Source of the DNA: Acheta domesticus
Taxonomy: Eukaryota > Arthropoda > Insecta > Orthoptera > Gryllidae
Direction of reading: 5' to 3'
Assembly (NCBI GenBank): GCA_031308135.1
Contig: JAHLJT010009436.1
Location: 219,123,286-219,187,285 of the forward strand
DNA: 64,000 bases
The notes beneath the pieces were generated by a model. That model was given only the letters and a program-made list of their open reading frames with translations, had not been told where the DNA came from and searched no databases. This document shows positions 45,570 to 57,879 of the stretch, piece by piece. The translations under genes and the position numbers were made by a program. How positions within the stretch are numbered: position 1 is the first letter of the stretch; the number at the start of each line of letters is the position of its first letter.

Positions 45570-47273
45570 AGCTCCGTAAAGTTACAATCGCAAAGTTATC
45601 AAAAAAATTTGAAATTAATCTCCAAATTTGTCACTTTTTTGTTGCTAATTTGTTACGCAAAACAAAAATTTGTCGCTCTTCATTTGACACTGCTATAACA
45701 AATGCTGCTAACTTGATATCAAGTTAGCATCGCAAAAACAAGAAAACCAAGAAACTACACAGATAAATTAAAAATTAATTACATGGGAATTTGTCGCTTT
45801 TTTGTCGCTCAAAACTTACCATAAAACAAATTTTGTTACTCTTCAAACAAAGCCAGAAATGTAATTTTCCAAAAACGCTGTTTTTCAACGCAATGTCAGG
45901 AAAACCAAGAAATAACAATAATAAGTAAAAAATATTTACATGGGAATTTGTCGCTAATTTGTCGCTCGAAACCTACCGTAAAAGAAATTCTTTTACTCTT
46001 TAAACAATATGCTAGAAATGGAAGTTTTCCAAAACGCGATGCTAAGTTGATATCAACTTACAATCGCAATTTCAAGAAAACCAAGAAATAACAATAATAA
46101 GTAAAAAATAGTTACATGAGAATTTGTCGCTTTTTTGTCGCTCGAAACTTACCGTAAAAGAAATTTTGTTACTCTTTAAACAATATGCCAGAAATAGAAT
46201 TTTTCGCAAAACGGGATCTGATGTGTCGTCAAGTTAGAATCGCAATCTCAAGAAAACTGAGAAATAATCTGAATACACAAAAACTTTTTACATCGGAATT
46301 TGTCGCTAATTTGTCGCTCGAAACCTACCGTAAAAGAAGTTTTGTTACGCTTTAAACAATATGCTAGAAATTGAATTTTTCGCTAACGCGGGTCCAGTAT
46401 GTGGTCAAGTTAGATTCACAATCTCCAGAAAACCGAGAAATAACAATAATATGCAAAAAATAGTTACATGAGAATTTGTCGCTTTTTGTCGCTCGAAACC
46501 TACTGTAAAAGAAATTCTTTTACTCTTTAAACAACATGTTAGAAACGGGATTTTTCGCAAACGCGATGCTAAGTTGATATCAACTTACAATCGCAATTTC
46601 AAGAAAACCAAGAAATAACAATAATAAGTAAAAAATAATTACATGGGAATTTGTCGCTTTTTTGTCGCTCAAAACTTACCATAAAACAAATTTTGTTACT
46701 CATCAAACAAAGCCAGAAATGTAATTTCCCAAAAACGCTGTTTTCCAACGCAATGTCAGGAAAACTAAGAAATAACAATTATAAATAAAAAATATTTACA
46801 TGAGAATTTGTCGCTTTTTTGTCGCTCGAAACCTACCGTAAAAGAAATTCTTTTACTCTTTAAACAATATGCTAGAAATGGAAATTTTCCCAAACGCGAT
46901 GCTAAGTTGATATCAACCTACAATCGCAATTTCAAGAAAACCAAGAAATAACAATAATAAGTAAAAAATAATTACATGAGAATTTGTCGCTTTTTTGTCG
47001 CTCGAAACTTACCGTAAAAGAAATTTTGTTACTCTTTAAACAATATGCCAGAAATAGAATTTTTCGCAAAACGGGATCTGATGTGTCGTCAAGTTAGAAT
47101 CGCAATGTCAAGATAACCGAGAAATAATCTAAATACACAAAAACTTTTTACATCGGAATTTGTCGCTAATTTGTCGCTCGAAACCTACCGTAAAAGAAAT
47201 TTTGTTACTCTTTAAACAACATGCTAGAAATTGAATTTTTCGCTAGCGCGGGTCCAATATGTGGTCAAGTTAG
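45570..47273 (+). repeat. Left inverted arm, nine ~170-bp subrepeats
   Basis: After a unique terminal unit with a 22-bp perfect palindrome (core AACTTGATATCAAGTT, 45707-45728), subrepeats begin at about 45781, 45944, 46116, 46292, 46468, 46641, 46801, 46976 and 47152. Each starts ACATNNGAATTTGTCGCT. They fall into five types (B-F by end sequence), ordered B-C-D-E-F then B-C-D-E, giving a second-order period of about 860 bp. C and F units carry a TAAGTTGATATCAACTTA palindrome. The last unit breaks off at CAAGTTAG. Confidence 0.88.
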
Positions 47274-49267
47274 GCGAGCCCCCTCTCCCTTATAGCGTCC
47301 GGCTGTAACAGTCTTGCTGGTTTTTCCAAAGCCTGCCCGAGGGTTAAATACCCGGCGGGTCTTGGCTATTTTTGCCTGGGGCAGGTATTACCAAAGCTTT
47401 GCAAATGGAATTATACTCGTAGATACTTCGCCAATGGTTTTGGTATAACTAAAATTATTTATGGTCGTTGATGTTTAGTTACTGGTCTAAAATGTCCAAT
47501 AATTGCAAATCGAGACTGCCATTGGAAACATTAAATAAAATTTGAAATTTCCAGATATCTCGAAGATTCTGGCATGCAATGAAGGATTCATTCGTTGGTT
47601 TTGTTTTGTTCTCCTTACGAAGTTCATCGTAAGAAGAGAAAGTTATGCAATCGTGCACCGGAAAACGTAGAATTTTCCGCAGAAACACTCTTATTTATAA
47701 AAGTTTATTAATTTCAAACATTACGTTGTGTACGTTGGATTTCCACATTTCCTGAATCATCCTGACGGTAAAGTAGTGTATGAAGAAAAACAGGTATTAA
47801 CCTTAATAAAAGAAGAAGAAGACGTTGTGTACAATGATGAAACGGAGATCCTGTAATTGGAAATCTAATACATCTACCGAGTATTATTTTCTGTGCGTAC
47901 TTCACGAAGAGAACTTACCAAGTAAACTATCCAATTTAAAATGTGTAAAATAAAGAAAGTTATGTAATTCCGCCACAAAAAACGGGAATTTTTCGACATA
48001 AAAACTCGTTTTGTGTCCCTGATTCGGAAAAAGTGAACAAATCCTATTACAATATGTAGTAATTTACTTTCTCTAACATATCTTATACTGAGATTTCACG
48101 AGTTGCGGGTCCTTAATACGTTTTTCACTTTCTTGAATACGTATGTATGTGTATACGGAGTATTATACGTAGAATACAGAAAATGATGCTGCGGAATATC
48201 AATTTCGAGATCTAAACGGAAATACAGGTTTTGGAGCTTCCTGATACCGAAAAAGTGTTTTTTTTAATACGCCCGTCCATCTATCTGTGAATTAGAAGAA
48301 TAATATTAATAATAATAGTAATAATAACAACAACAAACATTTGTTCTATTAATCTGGAATTATTAATTTATTAATATATATTTACAACAGCAAGAAAAAC
48401 TGTGTACATTTCTGAAGCATATTTGTTGTGATACTAAAACAAGGAAAGTGTATTATAAAATCTATCTGAATGTATACTTCATTTGGCAAGCTTATTTCAC
48501 TTTTAAACAATTTACGAAGAATTCACTGTTCTTGTCAATACAATTTTCTTTCGACGCCAAACACGCAGGCGCGTGCCTTTCTCTTTACACTCGTGGTCTC
48601 GACGGTCACAAGAGTTTTTGGGTTGGAAAATCGCCGATTTACGCTGCCCCATCACAATAATTTGTCTTTACTAAGTACGTATTAATGCGAGAAAATAAAA
48701 ATATCCGATATGTGTAACGCAGATATTTTGTTTTCATGTGCAACATAGTCTTCAATTAGCTTTTGAGTTCATTTCTGTAAAGCGATTTTTTAAAATTATA
48801 CTTCGAATTTCTTGTTGTACTTTCTCAATTATGTAATGTGCTGAGGAATTGAATATTCCTGTCTTCTTTTTCTGAAGCAATCCTTTACAGGTCCATTGGA
48901 GCGTCTTAGAAATATTAGTGTATGAATGAATGCCGTAAAGGCACTTAGTGCCTGATCCGCTCCTTCCGTTTCGGCTAGAGGGAGGGTCATAGAATTCACC
49001 CCCAGGTATACAGCTTGCCTCCCTCCGCCGGGAAAATCCCACTCCTTCAGAGTGGACGATGCAGGCATTTCCTTTCCAATCTGCAGGCTGCGGGGCCAAG
49101 TTATGGAATTCACTCTCGTTTCCCGAAATATTTTTTTATCCCCCTAAATAATTTAAATATGTTTCTTACTTTTAGATCATACACTTTAAAAAATATTATT
49201 ATTACCGCTATTTTATTGTTAAAAAGTAGTAATAGTAGTAAAGTAAAAGTAAAAGTATTGTAGTAAT
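47274..49267. other. Foldback element central region, no transposase
   Basis: About 2 kb not repeated in the arms. Frames are at most 115 codons with no catalytic motif or zinc finger I recognise. A family A-like piece (GATACCGAAAAAGTG, 48241-48255) and a GC-richer patch at 48930-49110 (GGCACTTAGTGCC palindrome, CTCCCTCCGCCGGGAAAATC) suggest inserted or captured sequence. A degenerate (AATAAT)n lies at 48296-48330. Confidence 0.6.
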
Positions 49268-51332
49268 TTTTTGGTTTTCCTGTGACTGTGGTGCCGAAGC
49301 GCTGCTTTCGGAAATTTCATTCCCTGTTTTGTTTAAAGAGTAGAGAAACTTGTTTAATGATAGGTTTTGAGCGACAACAAAGCGACAAATTCCCGTGTAA
49401 AAAGTTTTTGTGTATTTAGATTATTTCTCGGTTTTCTTGAAATTGCGATTGTAAGTTGATATCAACTTAGCATCGCGTTTGGGAAAAATTCCATTTCTAG
49501 CATATTGTTTAAAGAGTAAAAGAATTTCTTTTACAGTAGGTTTCGAGCGACAAAAAAGCGACAAATTCTCATGTAATTATTTTTTGCATATTATCGTTAT
49601 TTCTCGGTTTTCTGGAGATTGTGAATCTAACTTGACCACATACTGGACCCGCGTTAGCGAAAAATTCAATTTCTAGCATATTGTTTAAAGAGTAACAAAA
49701 CTTCTTTTACGGTAGGTTTCGAGCGACAAATTAGCGACAAATTCCGATGTAAAAAGTTTTTGTGTATTTAGATTATTTCTCGGTTTTCTTGACATTGCGA
49801 TTCTAACTTGACAACACATCAGATCCCGATTTGCGAAAAATTCTATTTCTGGCATATTGTTTAAAGAGTAACAAAATTTCTTTTACGGTAAGTTTCGAGC
49901 GACAAAAAAGCGACAAATTCTCATGTAATTATTTTTTACTTATTATTGTTATTTCTTGGTTTTCTTGAAATTGCGATTGTAGGTTGATATCAACTTAGCA
50001 TCGCGTTTGGGAAAATTTCCATTTCTAGCATATTGTTTAAAGAGTAAAAGAATTTCTTTTACGGTAGGTTTTGAGCGACAAAAAAGCGACAAATTCTCAT
50101 GTAAATATTTTTTATTTATTATTGTTATTTCTTAGTTTTCCTGACATTGCGTTGGAAAACAGGGTTTTTGGGAAATTACATTTCTAGCTTTGTTTGATGA
50201 GTAACAAAATTTGTTTTATGGTAAGTTTTGAGCGACAAAAAAGCGACAAATTCCCATGTAATTATTTTTTACTTATTATTGTTATTTCTTGGTTTTCTTG
50301 AAATTGCGATTGTAAGCTGACATCAACTTAGCATCGCGTTTGCGAAAAATCCCGTTTCTAACATGTTGTTTAAAGAGTAAAAGAATTTCTTTTACAGTAG
50401 GTTTCGAGCGACAAAAAAAACGACAAATTCTCACGTAATTATTTTTTGCATATTATTGTTATTTCTCGGTTTTCTGGAGATTGTGAATCTAACTTGACCA
50501 CATACTGGACCCGCGTTAGCGAAAAATTCAATTTCTAGCATATTGTTTAAAGCGTAACAAAACTTCTTTTACGGTAGGTTTCGAGCGACAAATTAGCGAC
50601 AAATTCCGATGTAAAAAGTTTTTGTGTATTTAGATTATTTCTCGGTTTTCTTGACGTTGCGATTCTAACTTGACGACACATCAGATCCCGTTTTGCGAAA
50701 AATTCTATTTCTGGCATATTGTTTAAAGAGTAACAAAATTTCTTTTACGGTAAATTTCGAGCGACAAAAAAGCGACAAATTCTCATGTAACTATTTTTTA
50801 CTTATTATTGTTATTTCTTGGTTTTCTTGAAATTGCGATTGTAAGTTGATATCAACTTAGCATCGCGTTTTGGAAAACTTCCATTTCTAGCATATTGTTT
50901 AAAGAGTAAAAGAATTTCTTTTACGGTAGGTTTCGAGCGACAAATTAGCGACAAATTCCCATGTAAATATTTTTTACTTATTATTGTTATTTCTTGGTTT
51001 TCCTGACATTGCGTTGAAAAACAGCGTTTTTGGAAAATTACATTTCTGGCTTTGTTTGAAGAGTAACAAAATTTGTTTTATGGTAAGTTTTGAGCGACAA
51101 AAAAGCGACAAATTCCCATGTAATTAATTTTTAATTTATCTGTGTAGTTTCTTGGTTTTCTTGTTTTTGCGATGCTAACTTGATATCAAGTTAGCAGCAT
51201 TTGTTATAACAGTGTCAAATGAAGAGCGACAAATTTTTGTTTTGCGTAACAAATTAGCAACAAAAAAGCGACAAATTTGGAGATTAATTTCAAATTTTTT
51301 TGACAACTTTGCGATTGTAACTTTACGGAGCT
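49268..51332 (-). repeat. Right inverted arm, eleven ~170-bp subrepeats
   Basis: Read on the minus strand from 51332 it repeats the left arm unit by unit: terminal unit with the same palindrome (51174-51195), then B-C-D-E-F, B-C-D-E-F and a diverged B-like unit at the inner end (about 49268-49400). B units begin near 51121 and 50259, 862 bp apart, matching the ~860-bp period of the left arm. The right arm is thus roughly two units longer. Confidence 0.88.
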
Positions 51333-51341
51333 CACTTATTA
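51333..51341 (+). repeat. 9-bp target-site duplication, right of foldback element
   Basis: Perfect second copy of CACTTATTA. Confidence 0.92.
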
Positions 51342-52669
51342 GGGTGATGTCATTTCATGGGCATCCCATTGTCTCTGTTGTTTGAGATTTCGCCAGCGCC
51401 GCAGAGACAGACACTACAAGCCCACCCGGCCGCCTTTGTGGCGCCTTATGCGTTTTGGGGATTTTCCTACACAATGCAGGGTGGGCTTCTTAATTAACTA
51501 GTTCCGGTTCGTATGTTGACAATGCTGGACCGTCCAGCCGGGGCGGCATGCCCGGGACGATTCCTGGAGGTAGTCCGTCACTGTCTGCTTTTGTTATTTG
51601 AAGACTGGGTTGGGAAGGGGGCGCAGTTTCTGGCGCGCGCGTCTTTCGCGCGGGGCTGTGACGAATTGAAATGGTTTCTAATTTGGCGTGACGCGAGGGG
51701 AGTCGGGTGTTGGGTTTGCTGCGCGAGCTTATAATAATGCAAAAATATTTTAAGCGTATAACTCCATATATGCATCTGTAGAAACGTCGAATATGGAGAT
51801 TGAGAAAACATGGAGGAAGTTTTCTTGTTGTGAATGAACATTGTATAGCGTTCCATTTTCCCCATATCCAGAAAGGACATAAAATTGCAGTTTTTGCGTA
51901 CAAAATGTTACAGTGCCAACCTTAAAATACTTTGGATTTATTAATATTGTTAATGTGTTTATTTTAGAGATTTTCATGTTTTTTAACGTTCTGCGCTCCA
52001 CTGAAGGCGATGAACTGCTATGAGCGGAAAGATGAAGGTTACACTGAGAATGACAGCTGTTAGAATGTGCAGTAGAAGCACTGAAGTGGAAAATCCCTCT
52101 GCAGCGCATGTTTTTGCCTTACATAGGATGCTCTCACTATATGCTAGATATAAATATTGATTCAGGTGACAAAATGAAGAAAGAAACGTTTCAAAATAAC
52201 GTCAAGAGCATTCAGCGTCTAAAATACATAAAAGTGGGGTACCTTTTATCATTAGTTGATAAACGCCGACGACTAACTGGAGTAAATAATGAGATTTAGT
52301 CTTTTGCGCGATTCTCAAACGTTGCTAAATCTGTTTCCTGTTCTAAGGTAGCCTTCCTTAGTTGTTAACTTCCCGTGAGTTTAAAACAATTACATTGGAA
52401 TAGGAAATTAATAAATAGAAAAATATTATAACATAATTTTTCATTTTCTGATCAAAATTGCTTCTTAAATAATGATGATTAATGTTCGTGCGATTGCATG
52501 GGCGACAAAAATGCCGCCTTTAAACAATAAGTGCTGAGCCGTGATGCTGGCACTCCGCATGGTGAGAATCCAGGTATTCTTTACTTATCTATTTGCATGT
52601 GAGAGAGCGATAACGCCTTTCTCGAGACCCACTCGCATTCGCATCACATTCGCGGAACGCAATAAATAC
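51342..52669. other. No gene seen; GC-richer 51400-51720
   Basis: A moderately GC-rich 300 bp (GCCGGGGCGGCATGCCCGGG at 51536-51556) precedes AT-rich DNA. A 137-codon minus-strand frame (51490-51903) covers it, with a Pro/Ser-rich end but no recognised domain or splice support. Confidence 0.35.
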
Positions 52670-52705
52670 GCTAAATAAAATAAATAAATAAATAAATAAA
52701 TAAAT
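52670..52705. repeat. (AAAT)n microsatellite
   Basis: TAAATAAATAAATAAATAAA, preceded by an imperfect TAAATAAAATAAATAA stretch. Confidence 0.9.
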
Positions 52706-53110
52706 GTCTTTATTTGTGGCGGGGCTCAGGCCATTTAGCCTGTTCTTCCGCCCAACCACTTTCAAAATTGTATTACATTAGTGCATACTAGAAGGAGGTC
52801 ATTCAATGAAAAATACGTACGCAATTTGAGTGAAAGTTTTCTCACATAGAAGACAGGAATGAAAGCGAGGGAGGAAAGAGTTGGTGGAGGAGGAATGCTG
52901 TCACAACATTTGTATGTTTAAAGTTATCAATTTCGAGTTAGGAATGTAATTTAAGAATTGATCCCAAATATATAAAGTTAAACACTACGAGATTTTACTC
53001 AAAATTTAGAGAAATTATCTTTCTGTGACTAGGCAAGTTACATATTGAAGTGGATTTGATAGAGATTGTTTAACTACGCTACGCAACACATTTGAGAGAA
53101 ATATATGAAT
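52706..53110. other. No gene seen
   Basis: GGCGGGGCTCAGGCCATTTA (52719-52738) directly after the microsatellite may be the end of a simple-repeat-tailed retroelement in minus orientation. No second copy is seen here. Confidence 0.3.
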
Positions 53111-53114
53111 CGGT

Positions 53115-53350
53115 GATTTAACAAAGGGCATGAGTCACTAAACGGAATTTTTCAGGAGAGACAAATCGGGGACGTATTGGGGGATTTTTTCCCTTAATTT
53201 AGCAACTGGAGTTATTCACTTTTTCGTTAGGGCCCAGCAATGAATTTTTTTCTGCCGATAATTCGCCGGTTTTTCGCACAGCATTACATAATGCTACGTA
53301 TATTACTCCGTAAATACGTACGTATACGGGAAAGTAAAAGTAAGAAATTA
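53115..53350 (+). repeat. Dispersed repeat family A
   Basis: GGGGGATTTTTTCCCTTAAT, TTAGCAACTGGAGTTATTCA, TTTTTCTGCCGATAATTCGC and TTTTTCGCACAGCATTACAT match blocks at 23.5 and 57.0-57.15 kb in order. Confidence 0.55.
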
Positions 53351-54469
53351 ATTATAATAGGCATACTTATCCACTCTACAATAGTGTCGAGAGGAAAAGT
53401 AACTTTCTCACTGTGGTGGCGCGGGTGGGCATTTTCACGTTAAAAAAACTTACTTATCCTATGCAAGTTCCTCATAAAAATAAATTTTATATATTCAGGT
53501 GCTTGGATTGTCTATCCTTGGCAATCGAAAGTTACACGACAAAGTATTTATATAAATACGTATTTTAAACAATAGGGCTCATTACAAAATTATTTTTAAT
53601 TATTGTCATATTGTTGCATTATGTCTTTTTCACGCTGCGTTACGTCTTTGTCACAAAAGCAGAACAGTAATACATGATTTCCGGAATCAAAATGGTCAGC
53701 CTGATGAGGCCTAACCGTGAGTAACGAACGGTCGAACACACTAACCCACTCAGATTTACCGATTACTATATGTACGATTACGAAGTTGATTATTTCGGAA
53801 TGATATTGGTAATGTGCAATTGTAACATTTCCATAGATCTACTTAACACTGAATATTTTATTATTTAATTTATCTTTGTACAAACTTTATGAAGGATTAA
53901 TATTGACACTCTATGAACCAAATAACTGCAGATCAATACGTGGTTTTCTGATCGGCTTGTGACATTACTCGCGCATCAGTTGGGCGCATCAGTGCAATCG
54001 TCCTTGCTGGAGAACATTTTGGATATTGACAGCTTTTCTAAAAATACAATTTTGTTGATTATTGGTAATCCGTTATACAAATAAGTATTCTGTGAAACGT
54101 TCACCGCATTGAATACGTCATCAGTGCAATATTTGTTCTGGTGAAAAAAATACCCTAGTAAACAATAATACCTTAAAAATCTCTGAAAGGCCCTTGTAAA
54201 AAGCACCTAACGCTTTCATTTTTAACATACGCATCAGTTTTTTCGTTACACAATATACTTTCAATTATAGGTTCAAAAAATAATTGCCTTGTTAATTGTC
54301 TATTTTTATCATATGTTCGACGAAAATACCAAAGAGTTCAAAAAATAAAATTGAGTTTAAAGTCAGCGCAGGTACTTTTAGTTTGCAAAGATATCAAAGC
54401 AAGGCGAACTCTCCGGGGTACGACGAATTAATTTGTTGAGAGTAGACGCCCTTAAATTAATTCGCACAC
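53351..54469. other. No gene seen
   Basis: AT-rich, short frames only. Confidence 0.4.
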
Positions 54470-54865
54470 TGAGGTGACGCGCGTCGGCGGCTGCGGGAGC
54501 GGGGCGGAACGCGAGCGGGCGTGGACCGGCGGGGGAAGGCGGGGCGTGGCGTGGCGGGGCGCGGTTGAGGGGATGGGGGTCGAGAGGGGAGAAGTGTGGC
54601 TCCGCCCCGCGCGAGGCGAATTCCGCCGCCGCCGACAGCAGACAGCTCATCAAGCTGTCAGCCGCAGGCTGCATCTCTGGCCGCCACGCCGCAGCCTGCG
54701 CCTCTGCTCCCGTGCCGCGCTGCGCCGCCCCTCCCACGGCTCTGCCCCGCCCGCGCCGCGGTCTCCGTCCCTGCCGCCACTGCGCTCCTCTCCGCCGCCG
54801 TCGCAACCGCTCACGCCTTCTCCCCTGGCTCCGCCGCCGATCCCTCCCCCACCGACCACGCGTCC
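54470..54865. promoter_or_regulatory. CpG island (possible promoter region)
   Basis: About 400 bp of CG-dense DNA: purine-rich G runs first (GGCGGGGGAAGGCGGGGCGT), then C-rich. Frames on both strands overlap extensively (up to 176 codons) and have Ala/Arg/Pro composition only. A palindromic ACAGCTCATCAAGCTGTCAGC-type core lies near 54642. A SINE fragment follows immediately. Promoter function is a guess from composition. Confidence 0.3.
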
Positions 54866-54879
54866 TTGCCACCTTCGTC

Positions 54880-55165
54880 CCTTATCGGACTACTATACTC
54901 AAGTCCGCGGGTTCAAATTCGACCGAAGCCGTGGATTTTTAAGGCCCAAAAAATCCTTCGTATGCCTTCCTTCGGAGAGGAAGCCGGCTGTCCCATGTTG
55001 GTAGATTTACTGCATGTAAAGATCCTCAAGCTCAAATCTGAGCCCCTCTGAGCTAAATTCAAATCGCTTGTTTCGTCGCCCACCTCCTTTCCGCTAGTTG
55101 GTGAAAGGAGTGAAGCAACATTTGGGTGGTCAGACGGAAGAGCAGGACTCATGGCCTGAGACACG
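54880..55165 (+). mobile_element. tRNA-derived SINE, head damaged
   Basis: GCGGGTTCAAATTCGACCGA contains a B-box-like GGTTCAAATTC. The body includes TAGATTTACTGCATGTAAAG, AGCCCCTCTGAGC and GTCGCCCACCTCCTTTCCGC, a modular arrangement typical of SINE bodies. The A-box side merges into the CpG island and is not recognisable. There is some resemblance to the 32.4-kb SINE in the (G)GCACGTAAA / GCATGTAAA segment. Frames of 83-151 codons crossing it are artefacts. Confidence 0.5.
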
Positions 55166-56449
55166 CCACGTAAAATAAGGCATCAATTCAATTCGTTCGG
55201 TTCAAGTCGCGGGCAGTCAAAATCACCTCTGCTGCACCCTCAGTATTCTCATTACTACTCTCTTTTTTAATTGTTTTCTTTCTGTTCGCATATCTGCTTT
55301 TCAGAGGTTTGTAAGTTTCTAGTTTTACATACACATTCTATTTGGATTCATATCCTATCACGTCTATAGATTTCTACTAGTAGATTATTTACAACAGTTC
55401 AATTTATATATACATGTATAAAATACAATCAAACACACATGAATTTCAAACATACATATTTACGCTTTTTTATTTACAATGTCCCTGTTCTGTTCATTTT
55501 GCTAATGTCACCTCCGGCGTCCTCGCTTTCTGCAACCGCATGCCCACTCGTTGCGCAGTTTCTGTGTCCACAGCTCACCAGGCTCGGCCACGGTCTCTTC
55601 CGTTGCCGCTGTACCAACGTTACAAGTTTCCCTTCTGCCACCGCCCCCTAAGCTACAGTGGCAGCCGCTTTGGCCGGTAATGCCATTTCCATTCCGCTCT
55701 TGTCCTCGCGAATGTACTTTACCCGGCGGAAAGGTCTGGCATTTTACAGCGAGTCTTGCGCAAAGCTATGGAAAGCTGGTTTGTATTGTGTAGATCTTCA
55801 GGTCGTTCTTAACTCTTGAATTCCAGCTCACTGAAAACTAGTTCTTAGTACTGACTAGAAAATACTTTCTTTCAGGCCAAGCAGCTGATTGTCGATTTCA
55901 AGTCGGCTTAGATTATTGAGACTAGCTAGTACAACAGCACATAATGTATCTTACTGCTGGAAATGGTTACTTTACTTTTTTAAGTGAATCTCATGAATTG
56001 CATAAAAAAGAGTTGTGTTGCGAATCGCTGATTGTTTACCATCAGAAAGAGGAATTTCCTTTAGAAGCCTAATGATTGGTGATGAATCTTAGTTCTTGTT
56101 TGACACTGGAGAAAGAGGCGGACTAATACAATGGACACACCAAGAACTCTCATTCGAGTATTACTTCCAAAAATCAAATGGCTACCGTTTCCTAACCAGA
56201 TGGTAAACAGCGATAGATACTGCGAAACACTAAAAAAACTGCGACGCAGAATTCTCCTAAACTCCGCCTTATGAATGCACAAAAATAAAGTTACAAATCT
56301 ATCTTTTATCATTTAAATATTAAATCTGGAGCGTAATAGAAAGTACGTACACAATTAATTCTTTTAACGCAAGAACATTATTACACATTAAATAATCACA
56401 ACCTGCGTTCTGTACAGCGACAAACATTGGGGATTAAGAATAAACTAGT
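55166..56449. other. No gene seen
   Basis: Mixed sequence. Frames of 70-88 codons at 55.41-55.79 kb show no recognisable domain. Confidence 0.4.
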
Positions 56450-57190
56450 GGTGCCAAAACAGCATGTACTTTCTTGCCCGCATTTTCATGCAAAATTACG
56501 CTAAAAGTACTAAAATTTTCGAAAAATTGTACATAACCTTATTTCAGAACCTATCTTTCATTGAGGGAAACAAATTTCATTAAGGGAAAAATCTCTATAT
56601 TTATTATTTTAGTTACGAATACTCCGATAAAATTTGAACTTATGCAATTTTCGAAAAATCAGGGTTTTTAACGAACATGAAACCTGCATCATTCTCCTAA
56701 ATGTTCTTCTCACTATCCAAAAACAAAATTTAATGAAAAACGATGGGGTCATTTTTTGAAGATTTTGAAAATGTCCCAGAGGTTTCATTTAAAGTTCGGT
56801 TTGAAATTAATTTAATTGTCCCCCAAAATTAAAACATCGGTTTGAAATTCAAGGGGCTGCGACATCAGTCAGATCGAATGATCAAATTGATCGAATATCA
56901 ATTCTGGAAAAAATCGGCTGAACTGTTTAACCGTTAGCCTTGTTCACAGACGGACGGTCAGACTTTTTCATTATATTTTTTGGCATCAAAGGCCCTGAAG
57001 GATTCTGGCTCCACCACGTGTTTGAAGATTTTTTTCTAAATTTAGCAATTGGATGTATCCCCTCTTTTCGTAACATAGTCGTGTAATAATAGTATTCTGT
57101 CAAAAATTTTCTCAGTTTTTTTCGCGCAGCATTACGTAACTTTCTCTCTACTCCGTAGCGAAAAAGTAAACATTCAAGGAGTCATGTCAA
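56450..57190 (+). repeat. Dispersed repeat family A, longest copy
   Basis: Contains the fullest series of family blocks: AACATGAAACCTGCATCATT, GGGGTCATTTTTTGAAGATT, CCCCCAAAATTAAAACATCG, CATCAGTCAGATCGA, GTTTAACCGTTAGCC, TTGTTCACAGACGGACGG, GCATCAAAGGCCC, CTAAATTTAGCAATTGGATG and CGCGCAGCATTACGTAACTT. Useful as the reference for ordering fragments at 5.4, 9, 22.2, 23.5 and 53.2 kb. No ORF above 60 codons. Confidence 0.6.
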
Positions 57191-57879
57191 CGGAGACGCG
57201 ATGTTGCTATGCTGCATAATATGAACTCAGCGGGAAGTGACAATTACGCAAAATAATGTGAATATTAATATTCCCAAAGAAACAACACCAGCACATATTT
57301 TATCGTTTTGTTTTGAACAGATACGTAATACTCGCAATTTAATATTGCAAATTATATTCTACTAACTCTTCAGCCATAGAACTTATTTCGTATTTATAAG
57401 CGTATTTTTCACTACTGGAGGAAATAATTTGAGGCCAAAAATGTAGATTGGTATTGACACATATGAACATAAAAAGTTTTACAGGCCTAAGAAATTACAA
57501 GTTCGAACCGACAACCCACAGTTTCTGCACGAAAAGTGGCAGAAACCTTACTATTCTACATGCTGTATTCCCACAGAAACTTCAGAATCGTTTCCCCTGA
57601 CCACAAAAGCTATTAGCATTTTCAAAAATTTGAACATGAAATAATTGAAAGTTCTAATATTACCAAACAGCCTGCTTTAAGGAATAAATCTCTTCAAAAT
57701 CCCATACTGAATATGTAGAATAGGTACGATAACTTTGAAATTTAACGACATATAATTTAAAATTAAGCAAAAACACTAATATTTTTAGGGTATAGAAAAT
57801 TATTTAAAGATCTACTATTCAGAAATAGATTGCATTTGATAAGAGTTCACTTGCTTCAATGTTAAAGTTGAAAAAGGAA
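57191..57879. other. No gene seen
   Basis: AT-rich, no frames of interest. Confidence 0.4.

Larger units (their letters stand above)
45570..51332. mobile_element. Foldback-type DNA transposon, 5.76 kb, 9-bp TSD
   Basis: Termini are exact reverse complements: AGCTCCGTAAAGTTACAATC at 45570 and its complement ending at 51332. The outermost ~240 bp of the arms differ at only about three positions. The arms (1.7 and about 2.1 kb) consist of tandem ~170-bp subrepeats arranged as a higher-order array, and they enclose about 2 kb of unrelated sequence without a transposase. Long subrepeat-built inverted repeats and a 9-bp duplication match Foldback elements of Drosophila and Mutator-like elements, which share the 9-bp duplication. 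P-superfamily foldbacks (Galileo type) usually give 7-8 bp. The element is therefore probably non-autonomous and mobilised in trans. The near-identity of its ends and the perfect duplication point to recent insertion. Confidence 0.9.

Noticed and set aside
45570..51332. Polinton/Maverick or LTR element
   Set aside because: No polymerase, integrase or capsid frames; repeats are inverted and subrepeat-built, with a 9-bp rather than 6-bp duplication.
51490..51903. 137-codon minus-strand frame as a gene
   Set aside because: No recognised domain, splice signal or start context; part of the frame is explained by a GC-rich patch.
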